Below, piece by piece: positions 43,806 through 54,184 of a stretch of 64,000 nt of DNA. The notes below the pieces were generated by a model. That model did not search any database. It was not told the origin of the DNA and saw only the letters and a program-made list of their open reading frames with translations. This DNA is from Obelidium mucronatum (taxonomy: Eukaryota; Chytridiomycota; Chytridiomycetes; Chytridiales; Chytriomycetaceae): the NCBI GenBank assembly GCA_025765595.1, contig JAIVFH010000029.1, forward strand, positions 275,071-339,070. The letters run 5' to 3'. Positions within the stretch are counted from its first letter, which is position 1, and each line of letters starts with the position of its first letter. Made by a program: the position numbers and the translations under genes.

Positions 43806-45283
43806 ATGATATCTCGTATGCGAGACAGCTTGTTTGGGCGCAGAACACAAGAGGCTGACACTGAAGCAGTTATAGTCGGCTCGTTATCCGGTACAACTGA
43901 CCCTGAAGCACTCAAAATCCAACCTGACGTGAAACCCGCGTCTGGCTCGATCCAGGAATCATTTGAAAAGAAAAACAAGAAGCCATGGGTTTTGGGAGTT
44001 GTCGCTGCATTGGTGTTGATTGGAGTGGCGATATATTTTGGAGTTACAAGCAACGCACGCAACAGTTCAAACAACAGCAGCAACAACAATAACTCTTTGG
44101 GAAATCTCACCGATTCCATCAGTAACTCCGTCAACCTCACATCAGCCAACATCAACATCACATTCTCAACTGCCAATACTGCCAAACCGAATCCCAAAAT
44201 CGCCAAAGCGTTTGCTGCATCGACGCAAATACCAGGAAACCTTCCTCTCGCGCAAACTCCACAGTTTATTACACTCACAGGCGATGATGCCGTTCAGCAA
44301 CGCACGTTTGCAGCCTTCACGCCTATCCGTCCAAAGCTTCCGAAACCCGAATGGGTGTTTTCTGCCTGCAACCTACTTTCGTGAGCAACACGTACACAGA
44401 GTATCGATACATTACAGAGCTATACAGATCCGGCAGTGAAATCGCAGTCCACACAGTGAACCACGTGAATCTTGGAAACGGCTCAATCGAGCAAGCGCGT
44501 GCGGAAATCCAATCCAGTTTCACAATCACACATAACCTGGGAGGTGTTCCGAGTTCATCGCTCATTGGGTTCCGGCATCCGTTCCTAAGCTACAATGTGG
44601 ATACATTTAAAATCTTGAAAGCGCTTGGGTTCACGTATGACAGCAGTGTTAGTGTGAATCCTGTGACGACGCCGTACTGGCCGCATACGTTGGACGAAGG
44701 GTTGCCGTATCCGACTATTAATTGTCCGAGCTGTCCTGTGGAGGCAGCGAAAACGGGGTTTGTGGTCCCTGGGTTGTGGGAGATACCAATGTATACTTTG
44801 ATGGTGGCGGGGACGTCGCCGCCGCAGATTTGGACGGCGATGGATCCAGTGAACGGATGCGGATTTTTTGGTTAATCTGCAAGCTTCGTTTGACTTGCAT
44901 TATCGGTTGAAGTTGCCGTTTGGGTTGTATCAGCACTTTTTCTTGTATATTCCAGCGCCGGGCAGTAATCGAGGGGAATTGTTGAAGACTTTCATCAAGT
45001 GGACGCAGGATAATTACAAAGATGTTTGGTACGTTACGAATACACAGCTTTTGCAATGGATTTCGAATCCATGTGCCTGTGGACGCGATGAGTGGGCTTT
45101 TTGAATTTGGAGTGTGGGAAGGATCAAGTGGGGGCCAAGTTTGAGTGTCCTGTGGGTAGTCCCGGGTTGAGGACTTGTAGTTACGGAGGGGGTACTTACT
45201 TGTTTGAGAGTTGTTTTGCCTGCCCAACTGCCATTCCATCAGTGCAGGACCCAATTCAAGGGCTGGCGGATGGAGTGTTTTGA
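43806..45283 (+). pseudogene. Membrane-anchored polysaccharide (chitin) deacetylase, several frame breaks
   Basis: The start MISRMRDSLFGRR leads to a TM anchor (VLGVVAALVLIGVAIYFGV) and an Asn/Ser-rich stalk. The NodB domain begins ITLTGDDAVQ, where a canonical enzyme has TFDD; the Gly replaces Phe. It continues through NPNGCFLPATYF, SGSEIAVHTVNHVN (H-x3-H metal motif), SLIGFRHPFLSYN and a Cys-containing tail. To follow it, the frame must change near 44325-44340, 44385, 44850 and twice around 45070-45100. The density of breaks is well above that elsewhere in the window, so decay is more likely than isolated errors, though both may contribute. Family role: removal of acetyl groups from chitin in the cell wall. 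Confidence 0.65.
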
Positions 45284-45458
45284 TATATTTGTATTTACAT
45301 TCATTTTACTTTTTGGGTTTTGTTAGAAGAATCAATAGAAAGCATTTTTAACTGTAAACGGGAGACATTTGGTGGGTGGCACTTGGTTGGCCTTTGCCAG
45401 CGAGCGTTTCACCTGGTCAGATAAAATTTCTTTTCACCCAACACACCAACACAGCAAA

Positions 45459-46298
45459 ATGGCAGGAAGCAAAAACAAGAGCGGCGCCCAGAAGCGAAGA
45501 GACGCTAAAGCCAGAGAGCAAGCAAAGGCCGAGCAAGCTTATGCCCAGCAGAACTCTATCCCGTTGACTCCAGCGCAGGCCGCTGCCTTGTTGATCAGAC
45601 AGCAGCAGCAGCAACAACGCCAGGAGAAGATTGAGCGTGGTGAGCTTCTGCAAGAAGAAGCAGCCCAGGCTTTGGCTGCTGTTGGAAAGAAGCGACGGGC
45701 TCCACTCCTTGACGATGTTTGTAGTGTTTAGTTTGAAGTTGTATTTGATCACATATTGACTCTTTGCTTCAAAAACAGCAAGATGCTCTCCGACCAAACG
45801 TGTCCACCGCTCTTCTTGAAATCTTTGGCCGCTTTGATGACGACAACGACGGTGCTTTGAACCGCGTTGAATTGGAGCGATTTGCCATTGCAACGAACGG
45901 TGAAAAGGTAACTATTAGTTGTCTCATCTCTCTTCTCTGCTCTTGTATCACACTGGTCTCTCTCCTCGTTTCGTTTCTTATTTACTAAAAATAATCATTA
46001 GTTTGAAGAGGAAGCTATTGATGAGCTTAAAAAGTCGTTCAACTGCAATGCCGAAGGAAACCTGACTCGTGCTGGTTTCTTGGAAATGTACCAACTTCAA
46101 ACTCTCTCCGACCCCAACGAAACCTGGGTGAGTCAATAATTGGATTTTGTTTTTGGTCTTTGGAATCTTATGAGAAACGTTGAAACACAGAGAGACTTGA
46201 TTAAGCACGGATACTCCATCAATGTGCGTTTGATTCACCGTGCTACTGGATCTGCCGACCCCAACTTTGCCAAGCAAGAAGTAAAGGCAAGCGCGTAA
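45459..46298 (+). CDS. EF-hand protein
   Basis: Four exons: 45459-45716, 45779-45907, 46012-46127 and 46191-46298, all in phase. The N-terminus is basic and Gln/Ala-rich (KSGAQKRRDAKAREQAK, a helical region). Exon 2 carries one clear EF-hand loop, DDDNDGALNRVELE, with acidic residues at positions 1, 3, 5 and Glu at 12. A second, degenerate hand (NCNAEGNLTRAGFLEMYQ) follows. The tail RDLIKHGYSINVRLI resembles the segment after the EF-hands in plant TPR-EF-hand proteins. It is about 200 residues long. Calcium binding by the first hand is likely. The partner is unknown. Confidence 0.75.
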
Positions 46299-46470
46299 AT
46301 GGCGTGTTACCGAAGTTGGGACGGACGGATGATTCTTGATGAAGTGGGATTCGTTGTGTGGGGAAAACTATAAATATAACTAAAAATAAAATATTTGTTG
46401 GAATTAAATTTGGTTTTGGTGATTGAAGGTTTCATTTGTTTGTTTCAAAGCAAACAGTTTTGTAAAAAGA

Positions 46471-47568
46471 ATGTCCAAGCAGAGCACCAAGGAAAAAGAC
46501 ATGGATGCGCAGCTTGCGCTTGCGACACTCACGGCCGATCTCGCGCTGACGAACCGCCAGCTTGTCGCGGCGGGACTGCCGCCGCTTACTGTGTCGCCGG
46601 TCCTTACGAGCGTGGGCGTTGTCCTAGCGCACCTGCGGACTGTCGCCGGGTTAGCGGGCGCCGGGCGCCAGACGAGCGCCGGACTTCGCAAGCAGCTCGC
46701 AGCGCAGCGCGCGCAGATGGCGGCGCTGGCGAAGGACGCCGACGCGCACGCGCGGACGCTGAGAGACCTCAGAGACGCCAGCCGCCAGCTCGCCGTCGCC
46801 GATGCGCAGCTGGCTGCCGCGAGGAAGCGCGCGAAGGACCTCGAGGCTGAGATCGCCCAGGTGCGCAGGGACTTTGGCGCCGGCGGCGGCGGCGGCGGCG
46901 GCGCGGCGCGGAAGCAGAGCAGTGTTTCACTCAGGAGCCAGGCGCGGCCCAGTCGCACCGCCACGCCGGCGCTTTCGCATTCGCCGGCGCCACTCTCGCC
47001 GGCGCAGGCGCAGGCGTCACCGGCGACTGTAAAAACTGTCGACAAGGAGCTGGAGGGCGCCGACCTTGCGAGGCGGGCCGCCGAGATTGCGCGGCGCCAT
47101 GCCGCTTCGTTTTCCTATGATTCAAGCTCAATGCAGACTGCCCAGTTTGCCGTTGGCAGGGCTACACAGATGGCCGAGTCGGCACTCGCAACCTATTCTG
47201 TTGTGGCTCCTTCTGTTAATACATCTGGTTCGAGTCCTTCGTCGTTGGTTACTGCTGCTCATCAATCTCCTATATCAACTCATGCTGGGTCAGCAGGTCT
47301 TGGCGAAAAGCACACCACTTCATCTTTTGCGCCATCAGAATCAACTGATACTCTTGTGGAGGAATCATTTGTGACGGATGCCGGTGTATTGGTGGAGGAA
47401 TATGCTCGATCGAGTTTGACAAAGGAAACAAGTTCCACGAAAGCAGGAAAAAAGAACAATCGAAGGTCCAGAAGACTTGCTAAACCAGTTGCGTTATCTG
47501 ACAGTGATGCTGCCAAGCTCTCTGCAATTGTTGTTGTTAATGAAACTGAAACTGAAAAAGAAGAGTAA
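46471..47568 (+). CDS. Ala-rich coiled-coil protein, function unknown
   Basis: A single exon from MSKQSTKEKDMDAQ (46471) to TAA at 47568, 365 residues. Residues 10-135 are a long Ala/Arg-rich coiled coil (AGLRKQLAAQRAQMAALA, LAAARKRAKDLEAEIAQV), followed by a poly-Gly run and Ser/Thr-rich disorder, then a basic NNRRSRRLAKP patch near the end. The first 640 bp are about as GC-rich as any stretch here and differ sharply from the AT-richer second half, though the frame is continuous. No family recognised. An in-frame ATG at 46423 upstream is less likely because it would add a poor, Phe/Cys-rich start. Confidence 0.55.
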   Translation: MSKQSTKEKDMDAQLALATLTADLALTNRQLVAAGLPPLTVSPVLTSVGVVLAHLRTVAGLAGAGRQTSAGLRKQLAAQRAQMAALAKDADAHARTLRDLRDASRQLAVADAQLAAARKRAKDLEAEIAQVRRDFGAGGGGGGGAARKQSSVSLRSQARPSRTATPALSHSPAPLSPAQAQASPATVKTVDKELEGADLARRAAEIARRHAASFSYDSSSMQTAQFAVGRATQMAESALATYSVVAPSVNTSGSSPSSLVTAAHQSPISTHAGSAGLGEKHTTSSFAPSESTDTLVEESFVTDAGVLVEEYARSSLTKETSSTKAGKKNNRRSRRLAKPVALSDSDAAKLSAIVVVNETETEKEE

Positions 47569-47689
47569 CGTCCTTTCTTTTATTTACTCTCGGCTTTTTT
47601 TTGGAAGCACTCATCTTTAGTTTAAATGTGAATAAATTGCATGCATGGAATCTGTTGTTTGTCCCCTTTCTGTCCAAGGCGTTTGATTA

Positions 47690-47911
47690 TTCGTGACAGG
47701 GAACTTCAACTCTTGTGGAAACTGGAGGAAGGGAAAGTCGATCGATGGAAAAGATGCGAGAAAGGAGTGTTATTGTGGTAGTAATAAACAGTGCATGGGT
47801 TTTACAAGTAAGTGTGAGGATATGCGACCAAACTTTATTAATCAAAATGATGAAGTAGTCTCCTGTTCGAAAACCGGTTTGTACTTCCAAAACGGCCGAA
47901 AAAAGATATAA
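47690..47911 (+). other. Cys-rich open segment, possible exon or relic of a small secreted protein
   Basis: After a likely acceptor (GTGACAG) the frame reads GNFNSCGNWRKGKSIDGKD, ECYCGSNKQCMGF, SKCEDM and VVSCSKTG: seven Cys in about 70 residues, ending NGRKKI. The spacing resembles small secreted Cys-rich domains. No matching 5' exon with a signal peptide is visible upstream, where the preceding gene ends 120 bp before. It may be a fragment. It is downstream of, and on the opposite strand to, the GTPase-Hint gene. Confidence 0.3.
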
Positions 47912-47933
47912 AGATTCTCTAGAAACACACTGT

Positions 47934-49613
47934 TCAAGCCACCAAGGACGTTGCACCTTTAACCGAACCGCCGACAATGCTCTTGATGGCAGGAAGCATC
48001 CACGAAACCAACGAAGAAGACTGCTTTTCAGTACTGGTGGATACAGAGAGAGACATGCGAATGGGAAGAGATCCTGCGTGGCAAAGAGTGTGAACCCAAA
48101 CATCGGAAATCTCCACGTCAACAAACGCGCTTGGCTTGGCGTATGCACTCATCAAGATTCCATCGACAACCACCTTGTCGCCGAAAACAACTGGACTAAA
48201 GATACCCAAACGCGTCTCTTCAGTGACAGAAGTGACTTGAATTGGAACAGCAGAGTTAACTGATGCAACAAACATTCCTGGCTTGACATTTGCAGCCTGG
48301 TGGGCAACCAGAGAATCCACATTTTGGGATACAGATGCAAAAAGCATGTGGTTTGGAGTCAAAGAAGCCTTGGACCCGTCGGCAAAGGCAAGAACCGTGA
48401 AACCGCGGCTTGCAGCTGGAAAGAAGTCATACCAGCCAATCACACGTTCAAATTTGGAATCATTGGCAGAGACACGGATGTAATCACCGAGCTGAACATT
48501 GCAAAGCTTGACGTTTCCAGAAAGAGTTTGCACAATGGCATCACCTGGAAAGCAGCCGCCTTGTGGTTCCGGCACATTCTTCTTCATCATCGCCTCCATG
48601 TCGGACCTGGACATTCCTGCACTCGGTTTAGGCATATTCTGGATCATTTGCTTCATTATTTCGCGCTCTTTTTCGAAGTTGGCATTTTGTTGCTGCATCT
48701 GGTCCATAAGAACCCGATTTTGATTCTTCATCTCCGTCAACTGAAGCTGGAATACATTTGTCATTGCGTCAAGGTAGTTCTGCATGTCTTGAGCCTCTGC
48801 TTTGTTTGCTTGCTTCACTTCAGAGACCTGTGTATAAGAAGTTAAGGAAACTGCTACTAAACACCGGCGGTTCAACTAACTTTTTCAGCAGGAATGATTG
48901 TTTGAGGAAGAGTCTCGACAAAATTGAAGAGCCCTTCGCTGGGAACCCACTCTCCAGGTTCACTGCCATCTGATCCTTCAAACCAGATCTCTGGCTGGTT
49001 GTGTTCTTTCGACGTTTTCTTGACGGCTACAAGAAAAGAATATAAAAAGTCAGATGATGCAACTCACACATGATAATTTTTGCTCACTCACCCATTTGAA
49101 TCTGCGATTCAGCCTTCAACTTGTTTTGTGGAATCTGCAAGGCCTTCATTACGTTTTCTGAAACTTGATTCACCACGACACCATAAGTGATTGGCACGTC
49201 GATTGAATTCAAGACACTGGTGATGGTGGTCATGTCTTCGCAGACAATCATTCCGTTGATTTGCTTCACGAAAAAGACGATTGTAAACGATCCACCAAGC
49301 TTGAGGCCCATTTCGATTTCTTTGGCAGCCTTGTTATTCGCTGAAATCAATACAATGCATGGTCTTTTTTAAGAATACGAATTAGTTTTACCTTTTCGGC
49401 AATTGTGGGATCAGCGAGACCAGGTGTATCGGCGTAACGAACGCCCTTGTATTCAAACTGCTGGAGAACTTGAGTCAAACCGCCTCCAAAGCTGAGACCA
49501 GACTCAAAGTTGGCCTTTCCCTTGTACCCAGCTTTCGCGAGAACGGCATTGAGAAAGGCACTCTTGCCAATTCTGGGGTTACCAAGGAGAAGAAGGGTTT
49601 GGCTGATTGTCAT
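47934..49613 (-). CDS. AIG1-like GTPase fused to a Hedgehog-type Hint domain (GIN1-like)
   Basis: Four exons: 49613-49392, 49329-49092, 49026-48881 and 48827-47934, all in phase, about 499 residues. Residues 1-150 are a P-loop GTPase: GNPRIGKSAFLNA (G1), YADTPGLADP (G3) and GVVVNQVSE (G4-like). A coiled coil follows (LQLTEMKNQNRVLMDQMQ), then at about residue 294 the junction QGG-CFPGDAIVQTLSG, the start of a Hint domain. Hint residues seen: the catalytic Cys, an Asp in IGWYDFF, and LTPNHMLFAS with the TxxH motif. VVVDGILMSAYAK matches the terminal Hint strand, with Ala where Hedgehog has Cys. Known family logic: Hint domains cleave before their Cys and, in Hedgehog, attach sterol to the N-terminal part. 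The architecture matches GmGIN1 of an arbuscular mycorrhizal fungus. Confidence 0.85.
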
Positions 49614-50124
49614 ATTTGAGACTGTTTTTCTTTTTTGTGTGGAAGTTGGGAGCTCCGAATTGTGGCTATTATATTCTTTTTCATTGTGGGTGGCTCCAGG
49701 AGCTAGGGAATTTGGAGTGTCTCAAAAAAAAATAAAAGTTCAAGAACAGCCAGCACTGGAGCTGCCAGTTTACAAACTTTCCATTTGATACAAGTAAACC
49801 AACTTGCGAGTCGTGAATGGGGGAAATCCCTTTTCTTGGAAGGAAAGTACGGAATTCTAAAGTAAATTGTGTTGATTCTTGAAATTCGAATAAGTGTTTT
49901 GAATACCGCCTTTATCGCGATTGAGGAATAAAAAATGGGAATGCAAAATGGTAAACGCAAATACTATAGTACGTCCTAGACAACGGCAATTCTGGATCGA
50001 ACTGAGTTTCAAAGTCATTGTGTTTAATTGGCGCCAAGAGCTCAGCTCCAGAGCCAGCAATCAATATAAATATTAAGGCTGATTGACGGGAGAAAGGAAA
50101 GGGTGAATTATTGACAGAGAAAAC

Positions 50125-51141
50125 ATGATTGCAGGAACCCAATGGAACGTCCTCGTCATGGGTAACCCTCGAATCGGGAAAAGCTCCTTTTTGAATGCTC
50201 TCCTTCGAAAAAACGGTGGGAAGGCAATTTTCGAAGCGGGGCTCTCGTTTGGAAGTGGCTTGACAACGGAGCTTCAAAAAGTTGAATGCAACAACATCAC
50301 GTATGTTGATACGCCGGGCCTTGCTGACCCGATGTTCGCAGAAAAGGTTTTCATACATTTTTCGGTTATTTAATATTAACTTTGACTCTTCCAGGCTGCA
50401 CGGGAAATAGAAAAGGCACTACGTCTTGGTGGAATCTTCAAGCTTATCTTCTTTGTCAAACAGTTAAATGGCATGGTGGCTTGCGAGGATGTTACTACAA
50501 TTAATGCTATTCTTGGGGCTATAAAGGAAAGAGTATGGTTTGGAGTGGTTGTGAATCAAATCCCGCCTGTCGTTTTTTCCGAGTTGAACAACAATAGCGT
50601 CAGCAAATTTGCAATGGAATGCCAAATTGTCGAAGGTTCACTTTACATGCTGCCGTTTCTTTTCTAATTTTACGTGCAACGTACAGGACTCTCGCATTCT
50701 TCTCCACACAAGATTTCAGGCATTCACTTTGAACCCCTTGTTGAAGTCACATCAGGATCTTGGATGCCGAGCGAAAGCCTTTTTAATTTTTTTGCGAGAC
50801 AGGCGGAGTGTAAAATCAACCCGGAGATGGTAGGAAGCGTTGCAGTTCCTGGAGATGTTGATGCGGCTGAAATTCAAACAACGATCAACCAAGTGATGAC
50901 AACATTTTCAAACGAGATCCGACTGTTAAAACAGGAGAATGCGGAGATTCTTCAGCAACTACAATCGGGTCATGTTTTAATGGAGGAAATGCGCAAACAG
51001 TACCTTGAGGAGCGCCACATCAGGTCAAACGTTGATTCTGATCAAAGCAATAATGGAGGTTTTCTGAGTTTTGGCGATTTGCTACGAAATATGTTTTATC
51101 AAATTGCTGGCCCAATTCTGGGGAACTGTTGTGTTATGTGA
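50125..51141 (+). CDS. AIG1-like GTPase with C-terminal CaaX box, paralogue of the GTPase-Hint gene
   Basis: Three exons: 50125-50346, 50395-50635 and 50687-51141. Exon 1 is 222 bp, the same length as in the Hint paralogue, and the first two introns sit at the same places and phases. GTPase motifs: GNPRIGKSSFLNALL, YVDTPGLADP, GVVVNQIPP. The part after it shares SGSWMPSESLFNFF with GEWVPSEGLFNF of the paralogue, then a coiled coil (TFSNEIRLLKQENAEIL). There is no Hint domain; the protein ends GNCCVM, a CaaX box with Met last, which predicts farnesylation. So the same GTPase module appears to reach membranes by prenylation here and possibly by Hint chemistry in its divergent neighbour (512 bp between starts). 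Confidence 0.85.
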
Positions 51142-51278
51142 TCATAAATAAAGGGGTTTATCGTTCCATTAAATGTATTTCCTAGCTCGAGAGCTCCACA
51201 AAAGTTCAAGGAAACCGAACCCCAAAAGAGCCAATTCTCTTATACCATCGCGATACAACCGCACCCGTCCAATTATTC

Positions 51279-52278
51279 ATGAGCGCTGGCGATGATATTT
51301 TCTCTTTTCTTCAAGAGGAACCCACCATTCCAATGGGCATGACGCCAATAGCGTCGACTGAATCATCGCCAAGCACTGGGTTTTTTGCTCAGGATTGGAT
51401 TCCGATCAACGCTTCGTTTCTGTGGGACTGCGGTGCTGATCTAGCGGCAGATCCAACCGGTAATCAAGTAACGGCGACAACGCATCCCGCTCCCTCGACT
51501 TCCGGCTTCTTCTCCTTCCATAGAGCTTTGCCATCACCAAATGGCTTCGAATCTGGCACGAGCGAAAAGGGATCGCGACAAAGGTCAACTAACCAACAAC
51601 CAATCCAAAACACGGGACACAAATGGATGCCAATCTTCAACAAGACGTTTTCCACTATGGATGAAGGAATTGTCGAGATTCAAACGCACGGGAAATCGAT
51701 TGGTGAGCCTTTGGCCTTAAATGGTGCCGGGAGGTTTTACTGCCAACAGTGCCCAGAAAAGACGTAAGGAGAGTCAACAGAATACCCCTAAACTCACTAC
51801 AAAACATGTTAGACGTGGATTTCACTTTTCTTTGAAGAAAGGGAAAAGCGGTGGCTTTCAAGTAAATCCGCCGAAAGACGGGCCACTACAGCATCTGCAC
51901 AAGCTGCCATTTGATCAATTGATACAAATGTTGCGACTTTGCAGACAAGACGCCGATGAAATGGCACGCCTTATCAAGGAAAGCAGCAGTCTCAATACAG
52001 AAAAGGCTGAATGGTTTCGGTTTCTTGCTTTTGGAGTAAAAATTGATGGTTCTGATTTCGCGCAAGCGTTTACGGAAAGCCTCGCACACTTGGATACCCC
52101 TCTCCTCCAGCTCTGGACCGAAAACAAACAGCTTATTAAAAAATTCGCCATTCCCGTGGCTCTTGTGCGTGAAAGTCATTGGAAATTGCAAGGTATGGAC
52201 CATATGGCATGCGTACAAGTCCTTGAATCATTGCCGAATAACTCCAATAACAGATTTTGCAAACTCATATGCAAATGA
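51279..52278 (+). CDS. Hypothetical Ser-rich protein with helical C-terminal region
   Basis: Start MSAGDDIFSFLQEEP at 51279. The first part is Ser/Thr/Pro-rich and ends about SIG at 51700. The C-terminal part (from about 51733) begins FTANSAQKRRKESQQ and includes LHKLPFDQLIQMLRLCRQ, MARLIKESSSLNTEK and LLQLWTENKQLIKKFAIP. The two join in phase through a putative 31-bp intron (GTGAGC to GGGAG), shorter than any other intron here, so a frameshift is an alternative. The basic KRRK could be a nuclear signal. No family recognised. Confidence 0.4.
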
Positions 52279-52319
52279 GTTTCATGTGGCGAAAAAGTCG
52301 CGGCTGAGTTAGTTTGGAA

Positions 52320-52830
52320 AGTGAGTCACTGAAATAAACGACATTCCTTGCACTCATGATTGTCTCACAAATATGAATGTAATTTGACGTTCAAGGAGTG
52401 CCACAGTCGCGCTACAGGTTGATATTGGACAAAACAAAACATGATCAATCTTTATTGTTCACCTCTGCTAATGGCAGTCAAAGCAACATTAAGAGAGTCT
52501 CTGCCTTGAGTGAAAGAGAGTCTAAGTGTACAGTAAAGTAGAGAGAAAAGGAAAGAAGAAGTGTGCCCAGATCATGAAACCGACTTGAGATAGACAGCTC
52601 AAGCCAGGGATTAAGTAAGGATCAGTTGCTCTTGACAGTCACTTCCGACCCCCAGTCTCAGTGTCCAGTACGAACTAGAAAGGGGTCATGGTTGGAGTGA
52701 AAGCTGAAAGGTGAAAAAAAAGGAGAAAAAGCACCCTTTGTCTGCTTTTATACCTCCCATCGGGTCTTTTTCTGCTTCAACAGTCGTTGTTTTATTCAAA
52801 AACCTAACTCCAGAGAATAAATATAGTTAT
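52320..52830. other. Gene-free stretch, purine-rich
   Basis: About 500 bp without a supportable reading frame. It contains short direct repeats of AGAGAGTCT (near 52492 and 52516) and a purine-rich tract near 52540-52570. No paired terminal repeats or other copy is visible in the window, so I do not call an LTR. Confidence 0.5.
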
Positions 52831-52860
52831 TATTCTTTTGCAGGGTGGCAAAGCGGAATG

Positions 52861-53407
52861 TCACAGCAGTAGTTCCCAAAACCCAACGTCAATCCATTTA
52901 CCGAATTTGAAGCCCGAATCGCGCAAATGACAACACTTTGTAAACCCCATCTTTTCATGCAGTTTTTCACTCGCGGCGTTGGGCAGAGCAACAACACCAA
53001 GGATAACGTGGTATTTTCGTTGGCGACACTCCTCAATCAATCTTTTGTAAAGCAGCGTTCCAATGCCCTTTCCCATCACTTCCGGATCACTAACTAAGTA
53101 TACAGTGGACTCGGTTGTGAAGCGGTAAGCATTTCGAGTCCGAAACTGGGATGCGTAAGCGTATCCAAGTATCTTGTGCGACTCTTCGTCCTCATACACA
53201 ATATACGGGTATCCTTGCGATAAAACGGAAAGTATTCTTTGTTTGATTTCCTCAGCAGATACGGGATCCTGGTCGGATTAACTGTTGGTTTGACAGGCAG
53301 TATGAGCCGCCCATTACCTCTTCGAATGTTATCACAGTCTCTGTAATGTATGGATTGTAAATCTCCTGGATTGCGGCAGCATCATCGACAGTGGCGAATC
53401 GAATCAT
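52861..53407 (-). CDS. GNAT N-acetyltransferase (phosphinothricin acetyltransferase-like)
   Basis: Two exons, 53407-53318 and 53268-52861, phase 0, about 165 residues. The start MIRFATVDDAAAIQEIYNPY and TVITFEEV are typical of the PAT/pat branch of GNAT enzymes (IRxAxxxDxxxIxxIYNxxV..T). The second exon gives ILGYAYASQFRTRNAYRFT, STVYLVSDPEVMGKGIGTLL (the acetyl-CoA pyrophosphate loop, Q/GxGxG/A) and NAASEKLHEKMGF. These enzymes acetylate small amines such as phosphinothricin or methionine derivatives. The substrate here is unknown. Bacterial-type enzymes of this kind are often horizontally acquired, but this one has an ordinary 49-bp intron. Confidence 0.85.
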
Positions 53408-53639
53408 GTTGAAATCTGTAATTTGTCGTAATTTGTTGCCTTTAAATATATTTAACGAAAATTGTTTTTTAATTCGAAATACAGAAAAGTCGCGAATGGT
53501 GAACAGCATCGTATACTAAAACTAAACTGGGGACGAAGTTCTCGGCAGCAAGATACAAGACAAAAATTCAACCTTTCGGGCCAAACTGTGTTTTGTGAGC
53601 TGCTTTTATTGAAACTTCATTGTTTGACAGGTTTATTAC

Positions 53640-54060
53640 GACCATAAGAAATGTGTCTTGCATTGAAGCGCGTATCGTTGTATTTCCTGACGAATCGAAT
53701 GACATCATCTCAGTTGTTAGAGAACTAAGGGAAAACTATTCCCACGTTTCTACCTCGGGCGGTACGTGAGATTTTTTATGATTCACCCAGACCGACAACA
53801 AGTTAGACGACATAACCTATCAATCCATTGCGAAAGCTTTCAATTTAGATCTTGGCCAACACGCCCCAATGGGAAAAGGAAATTATGGATTTACTGAGAT
53901 CGTGGCAGGAGAAAGTCGATGAGGACGGGTCAGGGATTGGGTCGTACACAAAGTCGTTTCTCGAGTCGCTGATGGATCCTTTTACAAACGAGACACGAAT
54001 CGTGAAAATGTTATTTCCATTGTTGGTAGAGATACAAGACGTAGCGAAAGGAATCTGCGG
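53640..54060 (+). pseudogene. Degraded MoCF/CinA-fold paralogue
   Basis: Fragments in several frames match the MoCF gene at 3085-3995 in order: ARIVVFPDESNDIISVVREL against IEVVPDEETDIVEAVRRL, HVSTSGG against HVITSGG, DDITYQSIAKAFNLDLGQH against DDITYSSIAKAFNLSLVQH, then RSWQEKVDEDGSGIGSYTK against TKWQEKMDQGNAGIKIGSY and NETRIVKM against NEPRMLRV. The GGxGPT loop is broken, an internal block of about 115 residues after the QH is missing, and the start is lost. A duplicated and decayed copy. Confidence 0.75.
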
Positions 54061-54184
54061 GAGCCTGCCAGGATTCACGAATTGTGATTTGAAACAAAAT
54101 AGTGCCATTCAAAGTCGAGCAGTTGTTGCATACCTTTTCCCCCTAGTTGTTGGTGACAGCCGCTAATAAAACTTGAATTTATGC

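Noticed and set aside
47687..48148. Minus-strand frame downstream of and overlapping the Hint domain
   Set aside because: It is a different frame of the Hint exon and 3' region. The Hint frame has clear motifs.
52320..52830. Possible solo LTR
   Set aside because: No TG...CA ends with a flanking duplication and no second copy seen; only short repeats.
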